This document shows positions 35,411-44,940 of a stretch of 53,224 nucleotides of DNA, piece after piece. This DNA comes from an uncultured Bacteroides sp. Its GTDB lineage: Bacteria; Bacteroidota; Bacteroidia; Bacteroidales; Bacteroidaceae. Within the stretch, counting starts at the first letter, position 1, and every line of letters starts with the position of its first letter. Location: NCBI GenBank assembly GCA_947074275.1, contig CAMTPA010000008.1:1-53224 (forward strand), given 5' to 3'. Below the pieces are notes generated by a model. It was not told where the DNA came from. It did not search any database and saw nothing but the letters and a program-made list of their open reading frames with translations. A program made the position numbers and the translations under genes.

Positions 35411-36310
35411 TCAGTTGGTGGCTCTGTATTCGTTGGGGGTGATGCCTACTTGTCGTTTAAACAAACGGCTGAAATGTTGTGGATACTGAAACCCTAAATC
35501 ATAGGCAATCTCACTCATTGTTAGTTCGGTGGATATAATCAAGTCCTTGGCTTTTTCTATCAATTTGTGTTGAATATACTCTTGAGCCGATTTGCCAGTT
35601 TCTTTTTTTATCAAGTCACCAAAGTAATTGGGCGATAGAAACACGCTATCCGCAAAATACTTCACGGTGGGCAAACCCTGATTTTTGGCATTCTTATCAT
35701 CGAAATAAAGGTCGAGCTGTGCCTCAAACTTTTGCAGTATATCTGCGTTCTCATCTTCTCTGGTAATGAACTGGCGTTCGTAAAACCGAAGACAATAGTT
35801 GAGTAAAAGCTCAATGGTCATCGAAATCAATGTTCGGCTATGTTTATCGATGCCGTGTTTTAGCTCTTGATCTATTTTCTTTAAGCAATCCATTACAATC
35901 TCTTTTTCGCGTTCCGACAAGTGCAAAGCCTCGTGCGAAGCATACGAAAAGAATCCATAATTTTTTATGTTTTGCCCCAATGGAGTGCGACGTATTAAGT
36001 CGGGATGAAACAACAACCCATAAACTTCGGGTCGCACCTCATCTTCGGCTGTATTCACCTCTGCTATTTGTCCAGGAGCAAAGCTTACGATGGAACCTTC
36101 TTGATAATCGTATTTTTTGCGTCCATATTTTATTTCGCATCCTTCCGTACACTTTAGGTATAGAGCATAAAGTCCATAATTCATCCCCACGTGATTCACA
36201 ATGTGTGTTGCCTTTGTTAGGTCTACCACAGTAACCAATGGGTGCAAGGTTTCCAAACCATACAGTTTGTTGTACTTATCTACCGTGTCCAGTTGTATAA
36301 TCTCATTCAT
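35411..36310 (-). CDS. AraC-family transcriptional regulator
   Basis: A 299-residue regulator with an N-terminal cupin-like sensing domain (about 30-130; YDYQEGSIVSFAPGQIAEV) and a C-terminal double helix-turn-helix (about 200-299). The latter carries the family signatures VFLSPNYFGDLIKKETGKSAQEYIQ and LTMSEIAYDLGFQYPQHFSRLFKRQVGITPNEYR. Monocistronic, divergent from the cyclophilin-like lipoprotein gene, with which it shares a 166-bp promoter region. In Bacteroides such regulators often control neighbouring efflux or redox genes, but no target is evident here. Confidence 0.93.
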   Translation of the reverse strand: MNEIIQLDTVDKYNKLYGLETLHPLVTVVDLTKATHIVNHVGMNYGLYALYLKCTEGCEIKYGRKKYDYQEGSIVSFAPGQIAEVNTAEDEVRPEVYGLLFHPDLIRRTPLGQNIKNYGFFSYASHEALHLSEREKEIVMDCLKKIDQELKHGIDKHSRTLISMTIELLLNYCLRFYERQFITREDENADILQKFEAQLDLYFDDKNAKNQGLPTVKYFADSVFLSPNYFGDLIKKETGKSAQEYIQHKLIEKAKDLIISTELTMSEIAYDLGFQYPQHFSRLFKRQVGITPNEYRATN

Positions 36311-36421
36311 AGCTACAAATATAGATGCTTTTCATCTTGCTTGTTGTTTGTCTGACAAAGAAACCGTAAAAAGGGTAATACATTCTGTAATTTGTTTATG
36401 CAAATCGCTTCGCATAAATCC

Positions 36422-36429
36422 TATTTTTG
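36422..36429 (+). promoter_or_regulatory. Putative -7 element of the cyclophilin-like gene
   Basis: TATTTTTG matches TAnnTTTG, 47 bp before the ATG at 36477. The nearest TTTG (36391-36394) is too far away (27-bp gap) for a standard promoter. Confidence 0.35.
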
Positions 36430-36476
36430 TCTTGTCGAAAGAATATTTTGTACTAACTCATAAATACTCAATAGCT

Positions 36477-37028
36477 ATGAAGCAATCTCTTTATTTAATT
36501 CTTATTGCACTTTCAATATCGGTGTTTGGTTGCAACAAGTCGGATGATGTAATTCTGCTGCCCGAAGCACCATCAGTTCCCGAAGACAACGACGAAGACA
36601 ACGATTCCTCTCCATCGCCAAATGATGATGCGACTTTGGAAAATAACACAGAGACTTTGCGTATTAAAATCACCATCGGCAATAACACCGTTACAGCTAC
36701 TTTATACAACAATGCTACGGCTAAAGATTTTCTGACTCAGCTGCCTCTCACCGTAACGCTCGAAGATTACGCTTCTACCGAAAAAATATTTTATCTGCCC
36801 AATAACTATCGCCTATCTACAGATGGAGCACCCAATGGTTACAATCCTTCGTTGGGAGATATAACTCTCTATGCACCGTGGGGAAACATTGCTATATTCT
36901 ATCGTGATTTTGGCTATTCAAGCGGATTGGTTTCTATCGGAAAAATAGATGGTGAGGGTGTTGCCCATTTTCAAACATCGGGTAGTCTTGTTGCAACTTT
37001 TGAAAAACAATCAACCAGAACTCAATAG
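36477..37028 (+). CDS. Cyclophilin-like-fold lipoprotein
   Basis: A 183-residue lipoprotein (lipidated Cys19 in SVFGC). After an acidic, Ser/Asp/Asn-rich linker (about 22-60) comes a domain with LRIKITIGNNTVTATLYNN, a DFLTQLPLTVTLEDYASTEKIF strand-helix segment and DITLYAPWGNIAIFYRDFGYSSGLVSIGKI. This matches the cyclophilin-like fold family (Cyclophil_like) found in Bacteroidetes and elsewhere. No prolyl-isomerase residues can be asserted. The frame opens at 36201, but that part is antisense to the AraC gene, and the signal peptide sets the start at 36477. Confidence 0.85.
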   Translation: MKQSLYLILIALSISVFGCNKSDDVILLPEAPSVPEDNDEDNDSSPSPNDDATLENNTETLRIKITIGNNTVTATLYNNATAKDFLTQLPLTVTLEDYASTEKIFYLPNNYRLSTDGAPNGYNPSLGDITLYAPWGNIAIFYRDFGYSSGLVSIGKIDGEGVAHFQTSGSLVATFEKQSTRTQ

Positions 37029-37042
37029 AGCCAATCAAACTA

Positions 37043-37072
37043 TTGGTTGTAAAGTGTATTGTGCTATCTTTG
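37043..37072 (+). promoter_or_regulatory. Promoter of the GHL10 gene
   Basis: TTG at 37043-37045, a 19-bp gap, then TATCTTTG at 37065-37072. It fixes the start at 37105 and excludes the longer frame starting at 36949. Confidence 0.7.
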
Positions 37073-37104
37073 CCACTCTAATTTTATGTAGAAAAGTAAA
37101 AGAT

Positions 37105-38607
37105 ATGCGATTAAGAAGTTTTTTAGTAATAATGGCTCTGCTGTGTGTAGTAGGAGCAATGGCACAAACATCAAATAGGTATCCGAAACGTGAGTTTAGA
37201 GCTGCTTGGATTCAGGCGGTTAATGGGCAGTTTCAAGGAATGTCGACCGAGAAGATGCAACAGACACTTGTGCAACAACTCAACTCGTTGCAAGAAGCGG
37301 GTATCAATGCGATTATTTTTCAAGTTCGCCCCGAGGCCGATGCACTTTACAATTCGCAGTTAGAACCTTGGAGTCGCTTCTTGACAGGAACACAAGGCAA
37401 AGCTCCTGCGCCTTATTGGGATCCGATGGAGTTTATGATAGAAGAATGCCATAAACGTGGAATGGAATTTCACGCTTGGATAAATCCGTATCGCACAAAA
37501 ACAAATCTGAAGAATGAATTGGCAAACAACCACGTCTACAACATACGTCCTCAATGGTTTGTCACTTATGGAAACCAACTTTATTTCGACCCCGCATTGC
37601 CCGAAAGTCGTAAACATATCTGTATGGTTGTATCCGACATCATTTCACGTTATGATGTAGATGGAATCCATATGGACGATTATTTTTATCCCTATCCAGT
37701 GGCTGGTGCCAGCTACCCCGATGATGCCAGTTTTGAGCGTTATGGGCAGGGTTTTTCAAATAGAGCCGATTGGAGACGTAGCAATGTGAATATACTGATA
37801 AAGCAGCTACACGAAACGATTCGCGATATTAAGCCGTGGGTGAAGTTTGGTGTCAGTCCTTTTGGGATTTATCGCAATCAAGCCACCGACCCATTGGGAA
37901 GTAAAACCAACGGTCTGCAAAACTACGATGATTTGTATGCCGATGTTTTGCTTTGGGCACGCGAAGGGTGGGTAGATTATAACATCCCCCAAATCTATTG
38001 GGAGATAGGACACAAACGTGCCGATTATGAGACTTTGATACATTGGTGGGCACGCAATACGGGCAATCGTCCGCTATTCATAGGGCAATCGGTGATGAAT
38101 ACAGTAGAGAATCGTGATCCTCAAAATCCCTCAATCAATCAGTTGCCGCGCAAAATGGCTTTGCAGCGTGCTTATCAAACCATTGGTGGTAGCTGTCAAT
38201 GGCCTGCAAGTGCTGTCATAGAGAATGCTGGCCGCTACAAGGATGCTTTGATTGCTGAATATCATAAATACCCCGCATTGATTCCAGTTTTTGATTTTAT
38301 GGACAATACTCCCCCTGCCAAAGTGAAAAAGGTAAAAACCTCTTGGACTGCCGATGGCTATATGCTTTTTTGGACAGCTCCCAAGGCCAAAGATGAAATG
38401 GATAAAGCGGTGCAGTATGTGATATATCGTTTCGATAATAAAGAAAAGATTGATTTGGACGACCCTTCGCATATTGTAGCTATCACTCGTGATAATTTCT
38501 ACAAACTGCCTTACGAGAAAGGAAAAACGAAAGCTCGCTATGTGGTCACTGCGTTAGACCGCATTCACAATGAATCGGAAGGTGTTGCAAAAAAAGTAAA
38601 GTTATAA
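37105..38607 (+). CDS. Family-10-like glycosyl hydrolase (GHL10, DUF187)
   Basis: A 500-residue exported protein. Signal peptide (MRLRSFLVIMALLCVVGAMAQ), then a TIM-barrel of the GHL10/DUF187 type (about 28-370): KREFRAAWIQAVNG, NAIIFQVRPEADALY, FHAWINPYRTKTN, YDVDGIHMDDYFYPYPV (candidate catalytic Asp residues) and WVKFGVSPFGIYRN. A fibronectin-like C-terminal domain follows (about 395-500). Such proteins are thought to act on cell-wall or other glycans; the substrate is not settled. Not physically part of the galactan locus. The last ~34 codons and the terminator are duplicated at 44817-44990. Confidence 0.9.
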   Translation: MRLRSFLVIMALLCVVGAMAQTSNRYPKREFRAAWIQAVNGQFQGMSTEKMQQTLVQQLNSLQEAGINAIIFQVRPEADALYNSQLEPWSRFLTGTQGKAPAPYWDPMEFMIEECHKRGMEFHAWINPYRTKTNLKNELANNHVYNIRPQWFVTYGNQLYFDPALPESRKHICMVVSDIISRYDVDGIHMDDYFYPYPVAGASYPDDASFERYGQGFSNRADWRRSNVNILIKQLHETIRDIKPWVKFGVSPFGIYRNQATDPLGSKTNGLQNYDDLYADVLLWAREGWVDYNIPQIYWEIGHKRADYETLIHWWARNTGNRPLFIGQSVMNTVENRDPQNPSINQLPRKMALQRAYQTIGGSCQWPASAVIENAGRYKDALIAEYHKYPALIPVFDFMDNTPPAKVKKVKTSWTADGYMLFWTAPKAKDEMDKAVQYVIYRFDNKEKIDLDDPSHIVAITRDNFYKLPYEKGKTKARYVVTALDRIHNESEGVAKKVKL

Positions 38608-38630
38608 GGATATTATCGTAGGCTAATTGT

Positions 38631-38681
38631 AAAAGCTCAAGCTGCTTATTGACATTTCGTCAATAAGCCGATTGAGCTTTT
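38631..38681. terminator. Terminator of the GHL10 gene (copy 1)
   Basis: A stem of about 20 bp with a 3-bp mismatch (arms within 38632-38653 and 38659-38680), ending in TTTTATTTT. The same hairpin recurs at 44941-44990 with its loop in inverted sense. Confidence 0.85.
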
Positions 38682-38788
38682 ATTTTAAATTAGTAAATCA
38701 AAACAAATGGGCTTTATGTAATATGATTTCTTCTGTGTGATGTCTTCTTATCGTTTTCTATTTATGGCAATGTTATTCCAAAACCTGA

Positions 38789-39805
38789 TTAATAAGGATA
38801 TAAAGATTCTTCAGGAAGCTCTATGCGATGGGTTGTTTCGGTTGTGATGCTCACCAATCCCAATCCACCTGAAACATTACTGGCGAATGTTATCGGCTCC
38901 ATCATTATAGGATCGTATACATCAGAGTCTAACACGTTGAGTGCTTTTAAATACTTAAAATCATTTTGGCTAATGCTTTGTATGCGTATTAAGCAATCTT
39001 GATGCACGTCAATTACTTCATACGGCTCAGGTAGATAGGGATAATAGTTGGGGTTTATATATACATTTAATGTATAAGTTTCATTTTTAAAATAAGCATC
39101 GCTGAATACACCATATATATTCTCTGGCTTATCAAATAAGCCACTTTCCCCTACGCTGGGTTGACCATCACTCAAGGCAATGTCTTCATTGCAAAGTATT
39201 TTATAGCTTTTAGTAGATGCTACCGTGTCACGCTCATTTTCCAGACGTGCTTTTATTGTTGTTGTGCGTTCCAGTATAAGTCTGTAAAAGTTGGTTTCAT
39301 TACTTCTATCAGTAAAAGTGATACGAAAGCGTAATCGATCATAGTAGCTGTCATTGATACGCAACTTCACGGTAGCGGTATCTACATTCTCGATAGGTAG
39401 AGGTGGTTGCAGTACTGTCTCTTCTATCCAAGCGTGGTGATTGCCATCTTCTGTGCGTGCTTCAATTCTTACTTTATCACCCGGGTTAAACTTCGTTGTT
39501 ATTAAATAACGCTTTTGCTTATCATACATATTTTGTGTTTGCACCTCCGAAGCATTCTCTTTCAACTGATTATCTACATACACTTCTACAATGGCCTTAT
39601 CAATGTGATTGAGTTGCATACTGCCGCTTAAATTGAGATATAATACATTATTCGTACTATCTGCATTGATAACCCCATTCATTATCAACTTAGGGGTGGT
39701 GTTGGCATCTTTGAGTGATATTTCATTGTAGCAACTTGATGCTAATGTCATAATTAAGATGAGATATATGATAGGATGGTATATTTTCACTTTTTGCATA
39801 ATCAT
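38789..39805 (-). CDS. DUF4249 lipoprotein
   Basis: A 338-residue lipoprotein (lipidated Cys25 in LASSCYNE). It is beta-rich: an Ig-like N-terminal part (KLIMNGVINADSTNNVLYLNLSGS) and a larger domain with FRITFTDRSNETNFYRLILER. The family DUF4249 is habitually encoded right after a TonB-dependent receptor. Here it overlaps that receptor's stop by one base (TAATG). A second in-frame ATG at 39799 is possible. Probably a surface partner of the receptor in substrate capture. Last gene of the ECF sigma cassette. Confidence 0.88.
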   Translation of the reverse strand: MIMQKVKIYHPIIYLILIMTLASSCYNEISLKDANTTPKLIMNGVINADSTNNVLYLNLSGSMQLNHIDKAIVEVYVDNQLKENASEVQTQNMYDKQKRYLITTKFNPGDKVRIEARTEDGNHHAWIEETVLQPPLPIENVDTATVKLRINDSYYDRLRFRITFTDRSNETNFYRLILERTTTIKARLENERDTVASTKSYKILCNEDIALSDGQPSVGESGLFDKPENIYGVFSDAYFKNETYTLNVYINPNYYPYLPEPYEVIDVHQDCLIRIQSISQNDFKYLKALNVLDSDVYDPIMMEPITFASNVSGGLGLVSITTETTHRIELPEESLYPY

Positions 39806-42519
39806 TAAAATTTGAATGTATAGGATACAGATGGAATAAATGGAACCATGGTTATCTTTGTTAATTTCGGTTCTCCGTTTCTAAATTCAGTTATTGTTTC
39901 TTGAGTCGTAGGGTCATAGATCATAACATAATATCCCGTCATACCAGCATTATATACAATGTCGGGATTCATTGCATTGTATGCATTATGCACACTGATA
40001 TTCCACACTCGTTCCCCTCTTTTTACCTTTTTGCGAAAGTTAATGCCCAAGTTTAAACGATGTTTTGAGGGTAGGCGATAATTGTTTCGCTGCTCAATGT
40101 ATTCTTCCATATCAACTACATCCTTGTCGGGACGAAGGATCCCTGTAACCTCCTTGGCTATTGATGCAGCACCGCCACTGGCAAACATCCAAGAGGCAGA
40201 AATATCAATGCGATTATTAAATTTGTGGTTCACCACTAAATTTACAGCGTGACGATGGTCGTACTTAAAAGGAAAAGTCTGTCCATTATTGATGCCACCA
40301 GCTGCAAATTTTCGGTCGCTTTTTGCAAGCGTATAGGCAATCCAACCGGTTGTTTTGCCCGATAGTTTTTCGAGCATAAATTCTATCCCCATACTTCTTC
40401 CATTGCCCGATTCCACTTTGTCTTCCCATCCAGCCGAAGAACCAAAGAAACTACTCCCTTCTTTGTATTCGAGTATGCGATACATCTTTTTATAATAGGC
40501 TTCTACCGAAAGTTCCCATCCTTTAAACCCAACGTAGTAGCCCCCAATAGAATATTGATGTGCCGTCATCGGTTTGATATTGTTGGTTACTGGTACCCAC
40601 AAATCGGTTGGCATAGACAACATACTCGATGTAAGTAAATGAATATATTGCTGCATTTGAGTATAAGATGCTTTCCACGCAACATTCTTGTTCATTTGAT
40701 AGCGAGCTGATATGCGTGGCTGTGCCGAGAAATAAGTCTTACGGTTGACATTAAATGCTGATAGGTGTAGACCGATATTGGCACGTATGTTGCGACCAAT
40801 ATTAAAGTTGTCTTCTATATATGCCGACCATTCGTGTGCCCGTATAGCACTATTTGTTATATTATGATAGACTGTGTCCTGCACTACATTATTGTTTTCT
40901 ATTTCTTTAATTTTTGAGTTGGAGACCTCTGGGTGAAAATTGTGACGCTGATAGGTAACTCCAAACTTTATATTTTGGGTAGGTATGGGGTTGTAATCAA
41001 AATCGAGTTGATACATCCAGTCGCGTATGCTCGATTTGTAGTTTGCCTCGTATAGATTTTCAGCGATTATTTTAGATTGCGCTAAGCTAGAGTAGGTTCT
41101 GTTGTGTATGTTGACTTGATATTTATTGTAAGCTACCGTAGCATTGCAAAACAATTTTTGGTTGAAGATGTAGTTTAAGCGAGCCGAACCAATCAAGTTC
41201 CCCCAGTTGCTACGCATCTTATCCTTGTTTGTTTGTAGCATATCGCTGGATAGGTAGTATGATTCATTATTGTCAGTAAAAGAAATGCCATAGTTGTCAT
41301 TCCCGTTGTAGAAGCTTAAATAAAGACGCATTCTGTCCGAGAAACGATGATTAACCTTGGCGTTAATATCATAAAAGCTATATTTAAACTTCTCGTCGGA
41401 ACTCATAAATGGTCTTATAAGCCAATCAAGATAAGTGCGGCGTGCAGAAACATTGAAAGATGTTTTGTCTTTGATGATGGGGCCTTCAAGCTGAAACTTA
41501 GTCGTTAGTAACCCAACGCTAATCATACCGTGATACTCTTTCATATCACCGTCGTTGGTGCGAATATCTACGACTGATGATAATCTTCCTCCAAAACGAG
41601 CTGGAAATGAACCTTTGAATAGTGTTACCTTTTTGATTGCTTCAGGTGAAAAGACCGAAAAGAATCCAAACAGGTGATCTACATTGTACACCGGTACGCC
41701 ATCCAAAAGAAATAGGTTTTGTTCGGGACCTCCTCCTCTGATATGTAGCCCCGCAGAACCCTCAACACCGGTATGTACACCTGGCATCATCTGAATTGTT
41801 TTCAATACATCCGATTCCCCCAATACAGTTGGTGTGTTTTTGATGCGCTCTACAGGTATGTCTATCGAGCTCATATGGGTTGAGGCAATGCCCGACTCTG
41901 TTTTGTCTGAAACAATAACCACCTCTTCCAGTTTGTTGTTGTTGCTCATCGAAACATTGAGTATTGTATCTTTTTGTAGTGTAAATAGATGTTGCTGTGT
42001 ATCATAGCCTATGTAAGAATATAACATACACACTTCCCCTTCGGGAAGTGTGATGCTATAATAACCAAATGGGTTGGTTGTGGCACCTTTGTGCCGTGTT
42101 CTATCAATGACATTAGCCCCAATCATTGTTTCTGACGATAGATGGTCAGTTACATATCCGCTAATCGTAAATCTGCGAGCAGTGGGTTTCGTTTTTTTCA
42201 TTTGCAAAAGGATATGTTTTCCTTTGACCTCGAAACTGATAGAACTATTAATAAAAGCTAAGTCTAATATTTCCGTTAATGCTTTTTGATTTGCCTTTAA
42301 AGAGATGGGATGCTGTATAGTTACCTCTTCTCCATAGATAAATGAATATCCAGTTATTTTCTCAATTTCTTCAATGCACTCCTTTAGAGTGGCATTCTTC
42401 AAAATTAATGTGTATTTGGGCTGGTGTGTTTCTGCGTGTATCGCATAGCAGCACGCCAAGAGCATATATATGAATAATAAGAATCGTATATAATAACTCT
42501 TAATATATTGTTTAACCAT
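39805..42519 (-). CDS. TonB-dependent receptor with STN signalling domain
   Basis: A 904-residue outer-membrane receptor. Order: signal peptide (ends near HAE, residue 30), STN domain (about 35-108; KNATLKECIEEIEKITGYSF) that talks to FecR, carboxypeptidase regulatory-like domain (about 117-200; ISGYVTDHLSSETMIGANV), plug (about 215-330; TIQMMPGVHTGVEGSAGLHIRGGG, FLLDGVPVYNVDHLFGFFSVF) and beta-barrel ending in Phe (SYTFKF). Ligand unknown. With the ECF sigma factor and FecR upstream and DUF4249 downstream it forms a trans-envelope signalling and uptake set, as in FecA-FecR-FecI. Confidence 0.94.
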   Translation of the reverse strand: MVKQYIKSYYIRFLLFIYMLLACCYAIHAETHQPKYTLILKNATLKECIEEIEKITGYSFIYGEEVTIQHPISLKANQKALTEILDLAFINSSISFEVKGKHILLQMKKTKPTARRFTISGYVTDHLSSETMIGANVIDRTRHKGATTNPFGYYSITLPEGEVCMLYSYIGYDTQQHLFTLQKDTILNVSMSNNNKLEEVVIVSDKTESGIASTHMSSIDIPVERIKNTPTVLGESDVLKTIQMMPGVHTGVEGSAGLHIRGGGPEQNLFLLDGVPVYNVDHLFGFFSVFSPEAIKKVTLFKGSFPARFGGRLSSVVDIRTNDGDMKEYHGMISVGLLTTKFQLEGPIIKDKTSFNVSARRTYLDWLIRPFMSSDEKFKYSFYDINAKVNHRFSDRMRLYLSFYNGNDNYGISFTDNNESYYLSSDMLQTNKDKMRSNWGNLIGSARLNYIFNQKLFCNATVAYNKYQVNIHNRTYSSLAQSKIIAENLYEANYKSSIRDWMYQLDFDYNPIPTQNIKFGVTYQRHNFHPEVSNSKIKEIENNNVVQDTVYHNITNSAIRAHEWSAYIEDNFNIGRNIRANIGLHLSAFNVNRKTYFSAQPRISARYQMNKNVAWKASYTQMQQYIHLLTSSMLSMPTDLWVPVTNNIKPMTAHQYSIGGYYVGFKGWELSVEAYYKKMYRILEYKEGSSFFGSSAGWEDKVESGNGRSMGIEFMLEKLSGKTTGWIAYTLAKSDRKFAAGGINNGQTFPFKYDHRHAVNLVVNHKFNNRIDISASWMFASGGAASIAKEVTGILRPDKDVVDMEEYIEQRNNYRLPSKHRLNLGINFRKKVKRGERVWNISVHNAYNAMNPDIVYNAGMTGYYVMIYDPTTQETITEFRNGEPKLTKITMVPFIPSVSYTFKF

Positions 42520-42521
42520 AG

Positions 42522-43403
42522 TTAGTTTTTGCTGATAATAATCTTTTGATGATTGATTTTTGTGAATGTAAAACCTCTACCTGTTTGTAGCAATGTCAAT
42601 ATCTCTTCGAGCGACTCGTTGTTGTTGAACTTAGCTGTTAGGCGATAATTGGCTAAATCATTATTGTCAATCTCAATCACTACGCCGAATGAATTGCCTA
42701 ATTTGCGTGCTATCTCTTGTAGTGTTTGCTTATTAAAAATAAATGAGTTGTTTTGCCAAGCTACTGTGGTGGTTTCATCTTCAACTGCCAGCTCAAGAGT
42801 TTTATTCTCTTTATTATAAATAGCACTTTCGCTTGGTTGAAGTATAATTTGCTCATTGGTGGAATCGATGCTAACCATTACAGAACCTTCAATTAAGGTT
42901 GTTCTTACGTTCGGGTTATTGCGATAAGCATCAATGTTGAATTGAGTGCCCAGTACTTGTACTTTCATCATTTCGGCTGTTACAATAAAAGGCTTATCTG
43001 GGTTTTTGGTAATGTTGAAATATCCTTCGCCATTTAGTGTGACTTCTCGACTGTCTCCTTTGAAACGTTTGGGATACGTCAACGATGAATAATGATTGAG
43101 CATAATTTGTGAACCGTCAGGCAGTGTAACTTCCGTGCGATTGGCCAATGTATTGATGGTTTGCATTTCTACTGGAGTCAAGTATTCGTAAGTGTACCAA
43201 CCAGCTATGCAAATAAGTGTTATAGCTGCAACGGAGGTTACTGTGCGCCATATACGAAGCGGAAGAACGCGTTTGCTCTTTCGGGTTAAGCGGTTTTCCA
43301 ACAGTTTATAACTTTCTGCTGCCGAATATTGTCCGCGAGGCGAACGTGTGGATTTTATAAGTTTATCCAATACCTTATCGGTTTCCGTTTCTGTATACTT
43401 CAT
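42522..43403 (-). CDS. FecR-family anti-sigma factor
   Basis: A 293-residue inner-membrane protein. A cytoplasmic N-terminus (about 1-48) that would hold the sigma factor is followed by one transmembrane helix (about 49-70; VTSVAAITLICIAGWYTYEYL) and the FecR beta domain (about 80-190; NRTEVTLPDGSQIMLNHYSSLTYP, GEGYFNI, VLGTQFNIDAY). A C-terminal DUF4974-type domain (about 220-290; FNKQTLQEIARKLGNSFGVVIEI) should meet the receptor STN domain. It lies 2 bp upstream of the receptor gene and 21 bp after the small lipoprotein gene. Confidence 0.93.
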   Translation of the reverse strand: MKYTETETDKVLDKLIKSTRSPRGQYSAAESYKLLENRLTRKSKRVLPLRIWRTVTSVAAITLICIAGWYTYEYLTPVEMQTINTLANRTEVTLPDGSQIMLNHYSSLTYPKRFKGDSREVTLNGEGYFNITKNPDKPFIVTAEMMKVQVLGTQFNIDAYRNNPNVRTTLIEGSVMVSIDSTNEQIILQPSESAIYNKENKTLELAVEDETTTVAWQNNSFIFNKQTLQEIARKLGNSFGVVIEIDNNDLANYRLTAKFNNNESLEEILTLLQTGRGFTFTKINHQKIIISKN

Positions 43404-43424
43404 ATTATTATGTATTACTCTGTA

Positions 43425-43844
43425 TTATTTGGGTCTAAGCTTGATGCTTAATTGTGTGTTTTCCGCATCTTTCCATTGTGGAATGCATTGTATCTGAATA
43501 TATGTACCTTTTATTACTTTCTTCGGATATATTTTAACCGTAGCTTTAGCCGACTTGCTTCCTGCCTTAATAATAACTTCGTTGTCTACAAGCTTGTAGG
43601 CATCGCCAAATATGGCCGACCTATTAATTGTTATTTTTACCTTTCTATCCTCATCTTTTTTGTTAGCCGCCATCACTTTGATGGTTATGCTCTCTTCACT
43701 GCTGCTGACATCATAATTATGTGTGTGAGTTGATTTCTCAAATCCGACATAATCGGCAGGATAATTGTTGTTGTTATCTGTGCAAGCCACTGTGGCTATG
43801 AACACGAATAATGTCAAAAGTGCGTTTAAATAAAATCTTTTCAT
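43425..43844 (-). CDS. Small Ig-like lipoprotein
   Basis: A 139-residue lipoprotein (lipidated Cys21 in TVAC) with one predicted beta-sandwich: THNYDVSSSEESITIKVMAA, DRKVKITINRSAIFGDAYKLV and SKSAKATVKIYPKK fit a Calx-beta / DUF4843-like strand order. No enzyme motif. It lies between the sigma and FecR genes, an unusual place in the usual sigma-FecR-receptor order. It could modulate the signal or help capture the ligand. Function unknown. Confidence 0.7.
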   Translation of the reverse strand: MKRFYLNALLTLFVFIATVACTDNNNNYPADYVGFEKSTHTHNYDVSSSEESITIKVMAANKKDEDRKVKITINRSAIFGDAYKLVDNEVIIKAGSKSAKATVKIYPKKVIKGTYIQIQCIPQWKDAENTQLSIKLRPK

Positions 43845-43927
43845 TGTTTTTGTGTTATTAAATTAAACCTATTACAATGATAAAGACAGGAGATGTTGAT
43901 AAATTCCCTATGTCGATTTGAAAAAAA

Positions 43928-44482
43928 TTAAATTTCCTCCCAATTCATAATTACATCCTTTAATTTTTTTGTGGTTTTTTGCAACTGTGCATCTACTGTT
44001 TTTACGCTTATATCGAGTGCTGAGGCTACTTCTGCATAGCTTTGTTTCTCCTCGCGAATGCGAATAAATACTTCACGACAACGCTCAGGAAGCCTGTCCA
44101 GCGCCTTTACGTAGCGGGCAAACAGCTCTTCACTAATAAACTCCTCTTCGGGCGTGGCTGTTTTGTTCAAATCTTCAGGAATGTCATACTCTATATTTTT
44201 TTCGTAGCGCGATTCTTTTTCTAAATAATTCAGTGAGGCGTTCTTTACCAAGACGAAGCAGTAGTCTTCAATACTTCGTATCTCGGGTAGGGTATCGCGT
44301 TGATTCCACAATTTAAGGAAAACGTCCAATACGATTTCTTGTGCCCATTCGTCGCGATGCACATAATAATAGGCTATACGAAACAAACGGTCGTATGTCA
44401 TATTATAGAATTGATGGAATGCGGTTTCAGAATCCCATTCCTTCATTTGTCGTAGAAGCCGTCGTACTTCTGGTTCGGTCAT
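43928..44482 (-). CDS. ECF-type RNA polymerase sigma factor
   Basis: A 184-residue sigma-70 family member of the extracytoplasmic-function class. Region 2 (about 20-85; YYYVHRDEWAQEIVLDVFLKLW) and region 4 (about 120-172; ALDRLPERCREVFIRIREEKQSYAEVASALDISVKTVDAQ) are both present. There are no long extra domains. First gene of the minus-strand cassette sigma - lipoprotein - FecR - TonB receptor - DUF4249, and the likely activator of that cassette. The 83-bp gap to the lipoprotein gene may hold a sigma-dependent promoter. Confidence 0.93.
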   Translation of the reverse strand: MTEPEVRRLLRQMKEWDSETAFHQFYNMTYDRLFRIAYYYVHRDEWAQEIVLDVFLKLWNQRDTLPEIRSIEDYCFVLVKNASLNYLEKESRYEKNIEYDIPEDLNKTATPEEEFISEELFARYVKALDRLPERCREVFIRIREEKQSYAEVASALDISVKTVDAQLQKTTKKLKDVIMNWEEI

Positions 44483-44816
44483 TGTGTTGAGAAATCGTTT
44501 TTAATCTATTTATAATAAGCTGCTTATACAATAGTTGAAAAGTGCATCACTACAAACATTTTATATATATAAATGATACACCCCACTTGGTGCGTAACGG
44601 AGTGGTGATTTGTTTTTAGTCAATATTGATATTTAAGAGCTGAGTATTTCGGTATTTTGCAATTGCTTTGATAGTTTGAGAAGTGCTAATGCAACGTGTC
44701 CTGCAAAATGGGATATGTATATACCAGTCATAGTTTAGCGATGTCTTTTAGAATTTGTTTGAACAAAAGTAACTATTATATTAAAGATGTAACTATAAAT
44801 GGTATGATAAAGTAGA
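44483..44816. other. Gene-free stretch upstream of the ECF sigma gene
   Basis: AT-rich. Nothing coding is seen. A short imperfect hairpin (CCACTT / AGTGG near 44583-44606) is visible. It should contain the promoter of the sigma gene, but I find no clean TAnnTTTG. Confidence 0.4.
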
Positions 44817-44909
44817 TTGCCTTACGAGAAAGGAAAAACAAAAGCTCGTTATGTGGTCACTGCGTTAGACCGCATTCACAATAAATCGGAAGATGTTGCA
44901 AAAAAATAA
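44817..44909 (+). pseudogene. Duplicated 3' end of the GHL10 gene
   Basis: The stretch from TTGCCTTACGAG to the stop encodes LPYEKGKTKARYVVTALDRI and then HNKSEDVAKK, differing from the end of the 37105-38607 gene by two residues. At DNA level only about five of ~106 positions differ, and one lost G brings the stop four codons earlier. No start or upstream coding sequence is present, so it is a fragment. The homology continues through the terminator to about 44990. Confidence 0.9.
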
Positions 44910-44940
44910 AGTTATAAGAGTATTATCGTAGGATAACTGT

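Noticed and set aside
36201..36476. N-terminal extension of the cyclophilin-like lipoprotein
   Set aside because: Lies antisense to the AraC gene and upstream of the lipoprotein signal.
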